From Desemzia sp. RIT 804 (GTDB taxonomy: Bacteria > Bacillota > Bacilli > Lactobacillales > Carnobacteriaceae): DNA of 64,000 nt. The notes beneath the pieces were generated by a model, which saw nothing but the letters and a program-made list of their open reading frames with translations, had not been told where the DNA came from and searched no databases. Below are positions 9,341 through 16,761 of this stretch, in pieces. The stretch spans positions 62,001 to 126,000 of the forward strand of contig NZ_JAFEMV010000001.1 in assembly GCF_016892605.1 (NCBI RefSeq), read 5' to 3'. A program made the position numbers and the translations under genes. Position 1 is the first letter of the stretch; each line of letters begins with the position of its first letter.

Positions 9341-9856
9341 ATGAAAATACTTGTTGTTAGTGATAGTCATGGAGATAGAGATGTATTGGTAGAACTAAAG
9401 GAACTGTATCAAAATAAAATGGATCGGATGTTTCATTGTGGAGATTCTGAGCTAGAAGCGACAGATGAAATTTGGGACTCTTTTGTTACGGTTAAAGGAA
9501 ATATGGACTTTGATGAACAATTAAAACTTGAACAAGTGGTAGAAGTTGGTAATGAACGATTTTTCATGGTGCATGGGCATTACCACGATGTGAAGGTTAC
9601 AATGGTTCCTCTTTTAAATGCTGCCAAAGAAGCTAATGCACATTTTGCTTTTTTTGGGCACTCACATGAATTGGGAGTTGAAAAAAAAGAGGGGATTCTG
9701 TTACTGAATCCAGGAAGCATACTGCAGCCAAGAGGAAGATACAATATTAAAACTTATGCGATCATTGACATAGAAGAAAAGGGGATAACGGTTTCTTACT
9801 ATGATCGAGAGCATCAACTTATTGACGATTTAGTGGTGCATTTTGCAAGAAGCTGA
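9341..9856 (+). CDS. YfcE-type metallophosphoesterase
   Basis: A 171-residue calcineurin-like phosphoesterase of the YfcE/MJ0936 family. Metal-binding motifs are visible: DSHGD near the N-terminus, FHCGDSE, VKGNMD, VHGHYH and FFGHSHE. Family members act on small phosphodiesters; the physiological substrate is uncertain. The ATG at 9341 has AAGGAG at a good distance and begins exactly at the conserved strand MKILVVSDSHG; upstream in-frame sequence belongs to the fusion gene. Only 13 bases separate it from the stop of the fusion gene, so the two are co-transcribed. Confidence 0.93.
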   Translation: MKILVVSDSHGDRDVLVELKELYQNKMDRMFHCGDSELEATDEIWDSFVTVKGNMDFDEQLKLEQVVEVGNERFFMVHGHYHDVKVTMVPLLNAAKEANAHFAFFGHSHELGVEKKEGILLLNPGSILQPRGRYNIKTYAIIDIEEKGITVSYYDREHQLIDDLVVHFARS

Positions 9857-9987
9857 AAACAAACCTTTTATGGCAAATAAACTAGTTTTCTAAAAATTAC
9901 TTAAGGTTAACTTGAATAAATAGGATTTTGTGTCAGCTTGTTGTAAAATGTAAAAGGCAAAAAGTGCTTTTTAGGAGGAAATCATCA

Positions 9988-10470
9988 ATGATTGGAAATA
10001 AGATCCAAGCCATGTTTTTAGAGAATCAAGATCATTTCTTAATTCCAGCTAGTGAAGTGGCTCATGTTCAAACCGAAAATAAGTTAAGTCATGCTTTACT
10101 TGTGTTAACGAAAATTGGGTTCAATGTTATTGTCGTTTTAGATAAGGATTCACACGTGAAAGGCTTAATTTCTATCCCTCTCATTATGGAAGCTATAACA
10201 AGCATTCATCAAATGAACTATGATCAACTTGATGTGCTTACAGTAGGAGAAGTGATGAAAACTGAGTTTGCTGTTTTAGATGAGGATTATGAATTGGAAG
10301 ATATGTTGCATCTGCTTGTAGACAATCCATTCATATGCACGGTGGATGCTGAGAATAAGTTCTCAGGTATCATTACTAGAAGAGAAATTTTAAAATCTGT
10401 GAATCACTTAGTACATGAATTTGAACAGCATTATGATGTTCGCGAAAAAGAAGAGACGATCTGCAATTAG
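9988..10470 (+). CDS. cbpB: CBS-domain protein, c-di-AMP-binding CbpB
   Basis: A 160-residue protein made of two CBS motifs (roughly residues 14-75 and 85-145), matching CbpB/YkuL over its length. CbpB homologues bind cyclic di-AMP and, in their apo form, activate the (p)ppGpp synthetase Rel; assigning the same role here is inference. The ATG at 9988 follows TTAGGAGG. About 130 bases lie between it and the phosphoesterase gene, so it may have its own promoter. A compact terminator follows. The position after murI, rdgB and the phosphoesterase is the same as in streptococci. Confidence 0.9.
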   Translation: MIGNKIQAMFLENQDHFLIPASEVAHVQTENKLSHALLVLTKIGFNVIVVLDKDSHVKGLISIPLIMEAITSIHQMNYDQLDVLTVGEVMKTEFAVLDEDYELEDMLHLLVDNPFICTVDAENKFSGIITRREILKSVNHLVHEFEQHYDVREKEETICN

Positions 10471-10501
10471 TTTTATAAGACTAAACAGAATGGAAAATAA
10501 A

Positions 10502-10528
10502 CCGTCTCAACTGAGACGGGCTTTTTTT
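10502..10528 (+). terminator. Terminator of the murI-cbpB cluster
   Basis: CCGTCTCA and TGAGACGG form a perfect 8-bp stem with a 3-base loop region, followed by GC and seven T residues. Confidence 0.9.
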
Positions 10529-10590
10529 AAGTTTTAACGATGTGCTTAAAAGGGCATTATTTTTGATTTAAATTAGAAGAGTTTACAAGG

Positions 10591-10668
10591 AGAAGTACAC
10601 TAATGAATAATTTAGAACCGTTTATTAATAGAAGTACTCTAATGAACAATTTAGACCCTTTTATTAAG
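10591..10668 (+). repeat. 39-bp tandem duplication over the deacetylase start codon
   Basis: The stretch beginning agaagtacactaatgaata at 10591 is repeated from 10630 as agaagtactctaatgaacaa. The period is exactly 39 bases (13 codons), with a handful of substitutions, nearly all silent or conservative. Each unit contains an ATG in the same frame. Confidence 0.85.
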
Positions 10669-11781
10669 ATAAGAAGAGACTTGCATTTAATCCCTGAAAT
10701 AGGATTGCAAGAGTATAAAACACACGAATACTTACTAAATGTGATTCGTCAGCTGCCAAGTGATCATTTGGAAGTGAAAACAGATGAAACAGCGATATTA
10801 GTTCGCATCAAAGGGACAGAAGGGAAAAGAACGATCGGTTGGCGAACAGATATCGATGGTTTGCCTGTTATTGAACAGACTAAATTGCCTTTTGAATCCA
10901 TCTATGAAGGAAGAATGCATGCTTGTGGACATGATGTACATATGTCTATAGCTTTAGGCATATTGTCTTATTTCAGTACTCATCCTGCGAAAGATCATTT
11001 GGTATTCTTTTTCCAACCAGCAGAAGAAACGGTCAGCGGGGCAAAAATCTATTACGATAAAGGCTTTTTAAATGAGTGGATGCCCGATGAGTTTTATGGG
11101 CTGCACATAGATCCCAACCGCCCAGTTGGAACGATTGCCACTAAAGAAGGAACACTTTTTGCGTCTACTTGTGATGTAAAAGTGGATTTTCATGGAATCG
11201 GAGGACACGCTGCTTATCCTCAAGAGGCAAATGATATGATTGTAGCAGCTAGCCAATTTGTCAATCAAGTCCAAACGATCGTCAGCCGCAATGTAAATCC
11301 AATTGAAGGTGCTGTAGTGACTCTTGGTTCGTTTCATGCTGGAACGACTGGGAATGTCATTAGTGACCATGCTCGTATCGAAGGCACAATACGAGCGTTA
11401 ACTAAAGATATGAGCTATATGGTCCAAAAGCGATTTAAAGAAATTGCTAAAGGAATCGAGATCACTTATCAGTGCAAAGTAGATGTAGAATTGAATATGT
11501 ATGGTTACTTACCGGTCATCAACTCTCCAAAAGAAACTATTGATTTTATTGAATTCATGGAAAATAGAGAAGGCGTTCATTTCCATGAAGCAGAAACAGC
11601 AATGACAGGAGAAGATTTTGGTTACTTATTAGATAAAGTTCCCGGAACGATGTTCTGGCTAGGTGTAGACACTCCTTATGGTTTGCACCATCCTCAAATG
11701 TCACCAAAAGAAGAGGCTATTCCATTTGCGATAGAAGTTGTAAGTGATTTTTTAGAGCAAAAAGGAAACCACTTTATCTAA
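10603..11781 (+). CDS. N-acetyldiaminopimelate deacetylase (M20 family)
   Basis: A 392-residue M20 metallopeptidase closest in pattern to YkuR, the N-acetyl-LL-diaminopimelate deacetylase of the acetylated lysine/DAP pathway. Metal ligands are seen in HACGHDVH, in PAEE, in the His of GLHID, and near the end in YGLHHPQ. The dimerisation-domain motif GIGGHAAYPQ is present. The first 13 codons and the next 13 are an imperfect tandem duplication, giving two candidate starts: ATG 10603, with an AAGGAG site, and ATG 10642, where homology begins. I annotate the first because only it has a good ribosome binding site. No dapH gene is adjacent, unlike in many relatives. Confidence 0.88.
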   Translation: MNNLEPFINRSTLMNNLDPFIKIRRDLHLIPEIGLQEYKTHEYLLNVIRQLPSDHLEVKTDETAILVRIKGTEGKRTIGWRTDIDGLPVIEQTKLPFESIYEGRMHACGHDVHMSIALGILSYFSTHPAKDHLVFFFQPAEETVSGAKIYYDKGFLNEWMPDEFYGLHIDPNRPVGTIATKEGTLFASTCDVKVDFHGIGGHAAYPQEANDMIVAASQFVNQVQTIVSRNVNPIEGAVVTLGSFHAGTTGNVISDHARIEGTIRALTKDMSYMVQKRFKEIAKGIEITYQCKVDVELNMYGYLPVINSPKETIDFIEFMENREGVHFHEAETAMTGEDFGYLLDKVPGTMFWLGVDTPYGLHHPQMSPKEEAIPFAIEVVSDFLEQKGNHFI

Positions 11782-11790
11782 ATAGTTTAA

Positions 11791-11845
11791 AATAAATAAG
11801 ACAAGCGGCTGAACTAAAGTGTTCCAGCTGCTTGTCTTATTTATT
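11791..11845. terminator. Bidirectional terminator between convergent genes
   Basis: A long stem joins AATAAATAAGACAAGC (from 11791) with GCTTGTCTTATTTATT (to 11845), with an inner CGGCTG/CAGCTG extension. It lies between the deacetylase and mscS stop codons. Confidence 0.85.
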
Positions 11846-11854
11846 AAAGTGTTT

Positions 11855-12736
11855 TTAGACTATATTATAGGTTGTTAATGGAATTTTTATTCCTGCTTCG
11901 GTCAATCTGGTTACATATTCTTGGAAAAAGCTATGTTGTACACTGTACTGCTGGCCATTCAAAGTATACATGGTCACTCGAATACCCGTTTGCCCATCTC
12001 CAATATCTATTAAACCGGTGTAAGAAGGTTTTTCTGTAATCTCAGGATATTGAGGCACCATACGTTCGTTGACTTCTTGAATAATGTCAGATACTTTTTG
12101 GATATCTGCATCTGGGAATAGACGGATATTGATCAGTGCTTGCATATCTTCACGTGACTTGTTACTGACGATTGTAATGTAACGATTAGGTACATAATTT
12201 AAAGTACCATCAAAGCTTTTAACTTGAGTTGTTTTTAAATTGACATCAACTACTGTTCCTGAAACGGTATCTAAATCTACAACATCACCAACATCTAATT
12301 GCTTTTCTAACAATAAGAAAAAACCATTTACAATATCACTAACGAACCCTTGAGCACCTAAAGATAAAGCTAGCCCGATTACACCAGCCCCAGCTAGTAA
12401 GGAACCAACAGGTACACCTAAGACAGTTAAAACTGAATAGGCTACTAAAAAGCCTAGTAAAGCATGGAACAAATTTTTTGATAGACTATTTAATGTATTC
12501 AATCGATTTACAGAAATACTTTCTTTTTTTCTATATCTTGTAAAGGCTTGGCTGATTAAAAAATCTCCAATTCTTTTCACAACATAGAACAATATTAAGA
12601 AAAAGATAATCTGAATCGATGTAGTTAATACATTACTGATGACTGTATTCCAATCGATCGAATACCAATATTGACTAAAGAGACTTGTTTTTTCTACTAC
12701 ATCATTTACTACAGAATCCGTAACATTATTATCCAA
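11855..12736 (-). CDS. MscS-family small-conductance mechanosensitive channel
   Basis: A protein of about 293 residues with three N-terminal hydrophobic helices (around residues 30-55, 75-95 and 100-125), then the conserved pore helix (LLAGAGVIGLALSLGAQGFVSDIVNG) and the beta domain with GDVVDL and GTVVDVNLKTTQVKSFDGT. This is the standard MscS plan for a channel that releases solutes on hypo-osmotic shock. The ATG at 12742 is directly against the GAGGTGA site, so I prefer the TTG two codons in, at 12736, which is spaced 6 bases from it. Monocistronic. Confidence 0.93.
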   Translation of the reverse strand: MDNNVTDSVVNDVVEKTSLFSQYWYSIDWNTVISNVLTTSIQIIFFLILFYVVKRIGDFLISQAFTRYRKKESISVNRLNTLNSLSKNLFHALLGFLVAYSVLTVLGVPVGSLLAGAGVIGLALSLGAQGFVSDIVNGFFLLLEKQLDVGDVVDLDTVSGTVVDVNLKTTQVKSFDGTLNYVPNRYITIVSNKSREDMQALINIRLFPDADIQKVSDIIQEVNERMVPQYPEITEKPSYTGLIDIGDGQTGIRVTMYTLNGQQYSVQHSFFQEYVTRLTEAGIKIPLTTYNIV

Positions 12737-12742
12737 TTTCAT

Positions 12743-13051
12743 TCACCTCGTTAAAATTAACTCACGTTGATTTATATCTTAACAAAAAATAGCTGTAAAT
12801 AAAACTAAGTTCGGCTGTTCTATCAAAAAGCTTAAATTATAAAGGGATAAAATGAGTAACTTATTATGTGAGAGAAAAATGCTGATTTTTTTAGTATTCT
12901 ATTTCGTATTGTTTGAAGTCCTTTTTTTTAAATGGTATTCTATACACGAAAAGGAAAACGTTTTTTAATAGTTACTTAAAGGTACAAACTGGTCAAACAA
13001 GTATCTATTAAAAAATAACACGATAAAATTAATAGGAAGTGAGGAATTCAT
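12743..13051. other. Gene-free interval between mscS and ytxG
   Basis: This 309-base interval is AT-rich and must hold the divergent promoters of mscS and of the ytxG/ytxH pair. I see no hairpin with a T-run and no convincing operator. A 29-codon hydrophobic ORF starting at 12879 is possible but unsupported. Confidence 0.5.
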
Positions 13052-13486
13052 ATGACAGGTGGAGAAATTGCTGCATTGATTGCTGCAGTTGCATTTGCAG
13101 TATTAGTAGTCTTTTTAGTGATCGTCTTGCTTAAAGTATCAAAAATTATGGGAGAAGTTTCCAATACAGTTAAGGAAGCGAATTCTAGTCTTCGTGTCAT
13201 GACTAAAGACGCGGACAATTTATTAATCGAAGTAGAGGGGTTACTAAATAAATCCAATACTACATTAGATGACGTAAACGGGAAGTTAGGTAAAACAGAT
13301 CCATTGTTCCAAGCTATTGGGGATCTAGGAGTATCCGTTTCAAACTTAAACTCTTCAACACGTAACTTAACTGATCGTGTGACTGGAGTGACCAAACGAA
13401 CTGCACAAACAGGCGTAGCTACAAAAGTAGGCAAGACAGCGATGAATATGAATCGTAGAAGAAAAAATAAAAAAGATTCAGAATAA
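13052..13486 (+). CDS. DUF948 (YtxG-like) membrane-anchored protein
   Basis: A 144-residue protein with one N-terminal transmembrane helix (residues 5-28, IAALIAAVAFAVLVVFLVIVLL) followed by an amphipathic helical region (SKIMGEVSNTVKEANSSL...) of the DUF948 type. It ends in a very basic tail (RRRKNKKD). In Bacillus ytxG belongs to a general stress operon with ytxH; the same pairing occurs here, 51 bases apart. The protein probably has an envelope-associated structural or stress role, but no activity is known. Confidence 0.85.
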   Translation: MTGGEIAALIAAVAFAVLVVFLVIVLLKVSKIMGEVSNTVKEANSSLRVMTKDADNLLIEVEGLLNKSNTTLDDVNGKLGKTDPLFQAIGDLGVSVSNLNSSTRNLTDRVTGVTKRTAQTGVATKVGKTAMNMNRRRKNKKDSE

Positions 13487-13537
13487 AAGTTAAAACTAAT
13501 CAATGTTAAGACCGAATTTGGAAAGGATGGATAGAGT

Positions 13538-14137
13538 ATGAGTAAAAAAGGCGGATTTTTATTAGGGGCAATTTTAGGAGCGGCAGCTGCTGCGACAACT
13601 ACATTGTTGTTTGCACCTAAATCAGGAAAAGAATTAAGATCAGATCTTTCTGATCAAGCTGACAAAGCTAAAGGAACAGCTAAAGAATATTCTCAAATTG
13701 CAAAAGAAAAAGGATCTGAAATGAAAGATGTTGCGGTAAATGCAACAGATGATATTAAAATCAGTCTAAAAGATACAGCTAATAAAATGAAGAGTCAAAT
13801 GTCTTCAAGTACACAAGATGTGAAAGATGATTTACAGGATATCCACTCTGAAGTAAAAGATGCTGCAGGTGAAGTGAAGAAAAAAGGTTCTGAAGCAAAA
13901 GAAGAGTTCCAAACAGAAAACGAAAAAGTTATTTCTGAAATGGAAAAAACAAAAGAAACTCCTCAATTTACTTCTGACAATATGAAAAAAGAAGTAGAAA
14001 GAGCAACAATGGATTTTGATTATGATGAGGAAAAAGCTAAAGAAGGACCTGATTACCGCACAACTAATACAAGTTCAGAACAAACAAAAGAAGACAGTGA
14101 CGGAGAAAAAACTACTAATACAAATGTAGGTATCTAA
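13538..14137 (+). CDS. YtxH domain protein
   Basis: A 199-residue protein with a short glycine/alanine-rich hydrophobic N-terminus (GGFLLGAILGAAAAATTTLLFAPKSGKELR), the hallmark of the YtxH domain. It continues as a long hydrophilic Lys/Glu/Asp/Ser region that resembles late-embryogenesis-abundant-like helices, and ends in an acidic, Thr/Ser-rich tail. It lacks hydrophobic segments after residue 28. It is the second gene of the ytxG/ytxH stress pair and ends at a strong terminator. Biochemical function unknown. Confidence 0.85.
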   Translation: MSKKGGFLLGAILGAAAAATTTLLFAPKSGKELRSDLSDQADKAKGTAKEYSQIAKEKGSEMKDVAVNATDDIKISLKDTANKMKSQMSSSTQDVKDDLQDIHSEVKDAAGEVKKKGSEAKEEFQTENEKVISEMEKTKETPQFTSDNMKKEVERATMDFDYDEEKAKEGPDYRTTNTSSEQTKEDSDGEKTTNTNVGI

Positions 14138-14153
14138 TTTTCACAAAAAGCAC

Positions 14154-14192
14154 AAAAGAGAGGAATGGATGTAACTCCATTCCTCTCTTTTT
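14154..14192. terminator. Bidirectional terminator between ytxH and pepQ
   Basis: AAAAGAGAGGAATGGA pairs with TCCATTCCTCTCTTTT around a 6-base loop. The A- and T-flanks suit both convergent transcripts. Confidence 0.9.
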
Positions 14193-14225
14193 GTATAATC
14201 AGATAAAAACTTCAAAACCAACGTC

Positions 14226-15323
14226 TTATGAAATAGTGGTGTACGTCTTTGGAGTATGAGTAAATACTTCACAGCCATCTGCAGTGACATACAAACAATC
14301 TTCGATTCTGACTCCTGCAACACCTGAAACATAGATACCTGGTTCAATAGAGAAGCACATACCTTCTTGAACAACAAAATCATTTCCTTCCATGATAGAA
14401 GGAAATTCGTGTACACTTCTTCCTAAACCGTGTCCTAAACGATGATTGAAATATTCACCATAACCAGCTTCTGTAATAATGTCTCGAGCAATTTTGTCTA
14501 ATTCACCAGCAGTCACACCTGGTTTAACCGCAGCAATTGCAGCTTCATTGGCTCTTAAAACAATATGGTAGATTTCCTTAGCTTTTTCACTAGGCTCTCC
14601 AAAAGCAACAGTGCGAGTAACATCACTTGTATATCCGTCATATACAACACCTAAATCAAATAAAACGAGATCATTTTTTTGAATGCATCGGCTTCCTGGA
14701 ACACCGTGGGGACTAGCGGCATTGTCCCCTGTTAGTACCATTGTTTCAAAACTCATATTCTTGATACCCATTTTTTTCAATTCATATTCGATCTCCGCCA
14801 CAATTTCTTGTTCCTGAACGCCTTCTTTAATGGCTTTAAATCCAATTTCTAGAGCTTTATCGGCCCATATTCCAGCTTCTATCATTTTTTGTATTTCATC
14901 TTTTGTTTTAACCAACTTCATACTTTGTATTTTAGGTGTCACATCTGAAAAAGATACACCAGGGAACTCAGTTTGCAACTGTTCCATACGAGTAACGGTT
15001 AAGAAGTCCTTTTCAATAGCTAATATCGTCAAATCTCCGATTCGTTGTTTAACGGCATGAGAAATTAAACTCCATGGGTTTTCATGATCTAAATAACCGA
15101 GTACATCGTATTCCCAGGTACTATTTAAAGCGTCTTCTTTTTCTAAAGCAGGCACAAAAAGAAAAGGAGAGACATCTTTAAAAACCAAAAGAGCTAAAAT
15201 TCTTTCGTGAGGTTCACTCTGATAGCCACTAAAATAAGCCACATTATCTGGATCATTGATAAAAATGGCTTCTTTATTTTCTTCTTTTAACCAATTCTGT
15301 AACACTTCTAATTGTTTTAACAT
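14226..15323 (-). CDS. pepQ: Xaa-Pro dipeptidase (prolidase) PepQ
   Basis: A 365-residue cytoplasmic M24 metallopeptidase that cleaves X-Pro dipeptides. The five metal ligands can be placed in LFDLGVVYDGYTSDVTRT (two Asp), GHGLGRSVHE (His), SIEPGIY (Glu) and RIEDCLYV (Glu). I chose the ATG at 15323 (MLKQLEVLQNWL), preceded by AAGAAGG; an in-frame ATG 14 codons upstream lacks a ribosome binding site. Divergent from ccpA, the arrangement known in lactobacilli and lactococci, where CcpA can act on both promoters. It is one of two M24 peptidases in this window. Confidence 0.95.
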   Translation of the reverse strand: MLKQLEVLQNWLKEENKEAIFINDPDNVAYFSGYQSEPHERILALLVFKDVSPFLFVPALEKEDALNSTWEYDVLGYLDHENPWSLISHAVKQRIGDLTILAIEKDFLTVTRMEQLQTEFPGVSFSDVTPKIQSMKLVKTKDEIQKMIEAGIWADKALEIGFKAIKEGVQEQEIVAEIEYELKKMGIKNMSFETMVLTGDNAASPHGVPGSRCIQKNDLVLFDLGVVYDGYTSDVTRTVAFGEPSEKAKEIYHIVLRANEAAIAAVKPGVTAGELDKIARDIITEAGYGEYFNHRLGHGLGRSVHEFPSIMEGNDFVVQEGMCFSIEPGIYVSGVAGVRIEDCLYVTADGCEVFTHTPKTYTTIS

Positions 15324-15454
15324 AGTTATTACCTTCTTTCTAGACAACTTTTTAAACATATCCATTGTAGCACTAATATAAGAGGGAGAACTACTATAAA
15401 AAAATGATTGAAACCGCTATCTGAAAACAATTGTGAAAATTTCATGAAAATAAA

Positions 15455-15469
15455 TGTAAACCGCTTGCA
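15455..15469. promoter_or_regulatory. Imperfect cre-like operator in the pepQ-ccpA intergenic region
   Basis: TGTAAACCGCTTGCA resembles the catabolite-responsive element TGWNANCGNTNWCA but has one extra C in the centre. It lies 76 bases before the ccpA ATG. It could be an autoregulatory CcpA site; the extra base makes this uncertain. Confidence 0.4.
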
Positions 15470-15544
15470 ATATATAAATAGATTTGGTAAATTAAACATA
15501 TTGAAAAATGAGGTAAAGAATTGAATTTAAAGGAGATACTTATA

Positions 15545-16555
15545 ATGGAAAAACAAACAATCACGATTTATGATGTTGCTCGTGAAGCTAATGTTTCAAT
15601 GGCAACTGTTTCCCGCGTTGTAAACGGCAACCCGAACGTAAAACCGACTACAAGAAAAAAAGTTCTAGATGTTATTGATCGTTTAGATTACCGTCCGAAT
15701 GCTGTAGCACGAGGATTAGCAAGTAAAAAAACAACAACTGTGGGTGTTATTATTCCAGATGTTACAAATCTTTATTTTTCTTCTTTAGCAAGAGGAATCG
15801 ATGATATTGCAACTATGTACAAATACAATATCATTTTAGCGAACTCTGACCAAAATGATGTAAAAGAAATCCAAGTGTTGAACACATTGCTTGCAAAACA
15901 AGTTGACGGAATTATCTACATGGGCCACAAAATTACTGATGAAATGAGAGCAGAATTTTCTCGTTCAAAAACGCCTGTTGTTTTAGCTGGAACGGTAGAT
16001 CCTGATGAGCAAGTAGGTAGTGTAAACATTGATTACAAAAATGCAACAGAAGAAGTTGTTACAGAGTTGATCAAATCAGGTAATGAAAGAATTGCTTTTG
16101 TTTCTGGTTTGCAAGCTGAACCAATCAATAGCATTTATCGTTTAGCTGGATACAAAGAAGCATTAGAAAAAGCAAATATGGAATACGACGAGAGTTTACT
16201 ATTCGAATCAGAATACACGTTTACAACTGGAGAAGAAATTTTTACAAAATTAGCTGAGTCTGGTGCTACAGCTGCTTTTGTTGGAGATGATGAACTTGCT
16301 GTAGGTATCTTAAACGGTGCGTTAGATAGAGGAATCAAAGTACCGGAAGATTTTGAAATCGTTACAACAAACAACTCTAAATTAACTGAAATGACACGTC
16401 CAAAGTTAAGCACTATAACTCAACCATTATACGATATTGGTGCGGTCTCAATGAGACTCTTAACTAAATTGATGAATAAAGAAGAAACAGATGAAAAAAC
16501 AATTATCCTACCGTATCATGTAGCTCATAGAGGAACAACACGGTCAGAAAATTAA
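15545..16555 (+). CDS. ccpA: Catabolite control protein A
   Basis: A 336-residue LacI-family regulator. The N-terminal helix-turn-helix ([22 protein letters not shown]) and hinge helix ([13 protein letters not shown]) precede a periplasmic-binding-protein-like core. CcpA binds cre sites with HPr-Ser46-P as corepressor and controls carbon catabolite repression. The divergent pepQ gene and the very typical DNA-binding region support CcpA rather than another LacI-type repressor. The ATG at 15545 has AAAGGAG in front; an upstream TTG eight codons earlier is not needed. A long perfect terminator follows. Confidence 0.96.
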   Translation: MEKQTITIYDVAREANVSMATVSRVVNGNPNVKPTTRKKVLDVIDRLDYRPNAVARGLASKKTTTVGVIIPDVTNLYFSSLARGIDDIATMYKYNIILANSDQNDVKEIQVLNTLLAKQVDGIIYMGHKITDEMRAEFSRSKTPVVLAGTVDPDEQVGSVNIDYKNATEEVVTELIKSGNERIAFVSGLQAEPINSIYRLAGYKEALEKANMEYDESLLFESEYTFTTGEEIFTKLAESGATAAFVGDDELAVGILNGALDRGIKVPEDFEIVTTNNSKLTEMTRPKLSTITQPLYDIGAVSMRLLTKLMNKEETDEKTIILPYHVAHRGTTRSEN

Positions 16556-16604
16556 AATGAAAAAGCCGATCCTGTTCATGAACAGGGTCGGCTTTTTCAT
16601 TTTA
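16554..16604 (+). terminator. ccpA terminator
   Basis: AAAATGAAAAAGCCGA and the CCTGTTC arm fold back on GAACAGG and TCGGCTTTTTCATTTT, giving a stem of more than 20 bp that begins just after the ccpA stop codon. Confidence 0.9.
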
Positions 16605-16614
16605 ATTTGAATAT

Positions 16615-16756
16615 CTATTTTATGGCGTTTGTAAAGAAAGCACTGAAGGAATTGGGTTTCCCAAGGCTACCAGCAAACCCGATTCCTCCAGTAATTTCTA
16701 GAAGTTAGTGTTTAAGCAACTTAGAGTCTCTACCAACGTTACATGATGAAGAACCT
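16615..16756 (+). repeat. Dispersed intergenic repeat, copy B
   Basis: A 142-base copy of the repeat also found at 559-656 and 41854-41996. It shares ctattttatggcgttt at the left, ccagtaatttctagaag in the centre and taccaacgttacatgatgaa at the right. The ends are imperfect inverted repeats (ATGGCGTTTGTA against TACCAACGTTACAT). Inside, 16647-16659 and 16675-16687 form a 13-bp stem with one G-T pair. It fills the space between the ccpA terminator and the stop codon of the convergent penicillin-binding-protein gene. Confidence 0.8.
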
Positions 16757-16761
16757 TTAAT

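Noticed and set aside
12955-12968. cre site (GAAAACGTTTTT) upstream of ytxG
   Set aside because: It matches only the central ACGT-like core and not the full cre pattern.
12879-12968. 29-codon hydrophobic ORF between mscS and ytxG
   Set aside because: Low-complexity Phe/Leu/Val content from AT-rich DNA and only a weak GAGAG in front.
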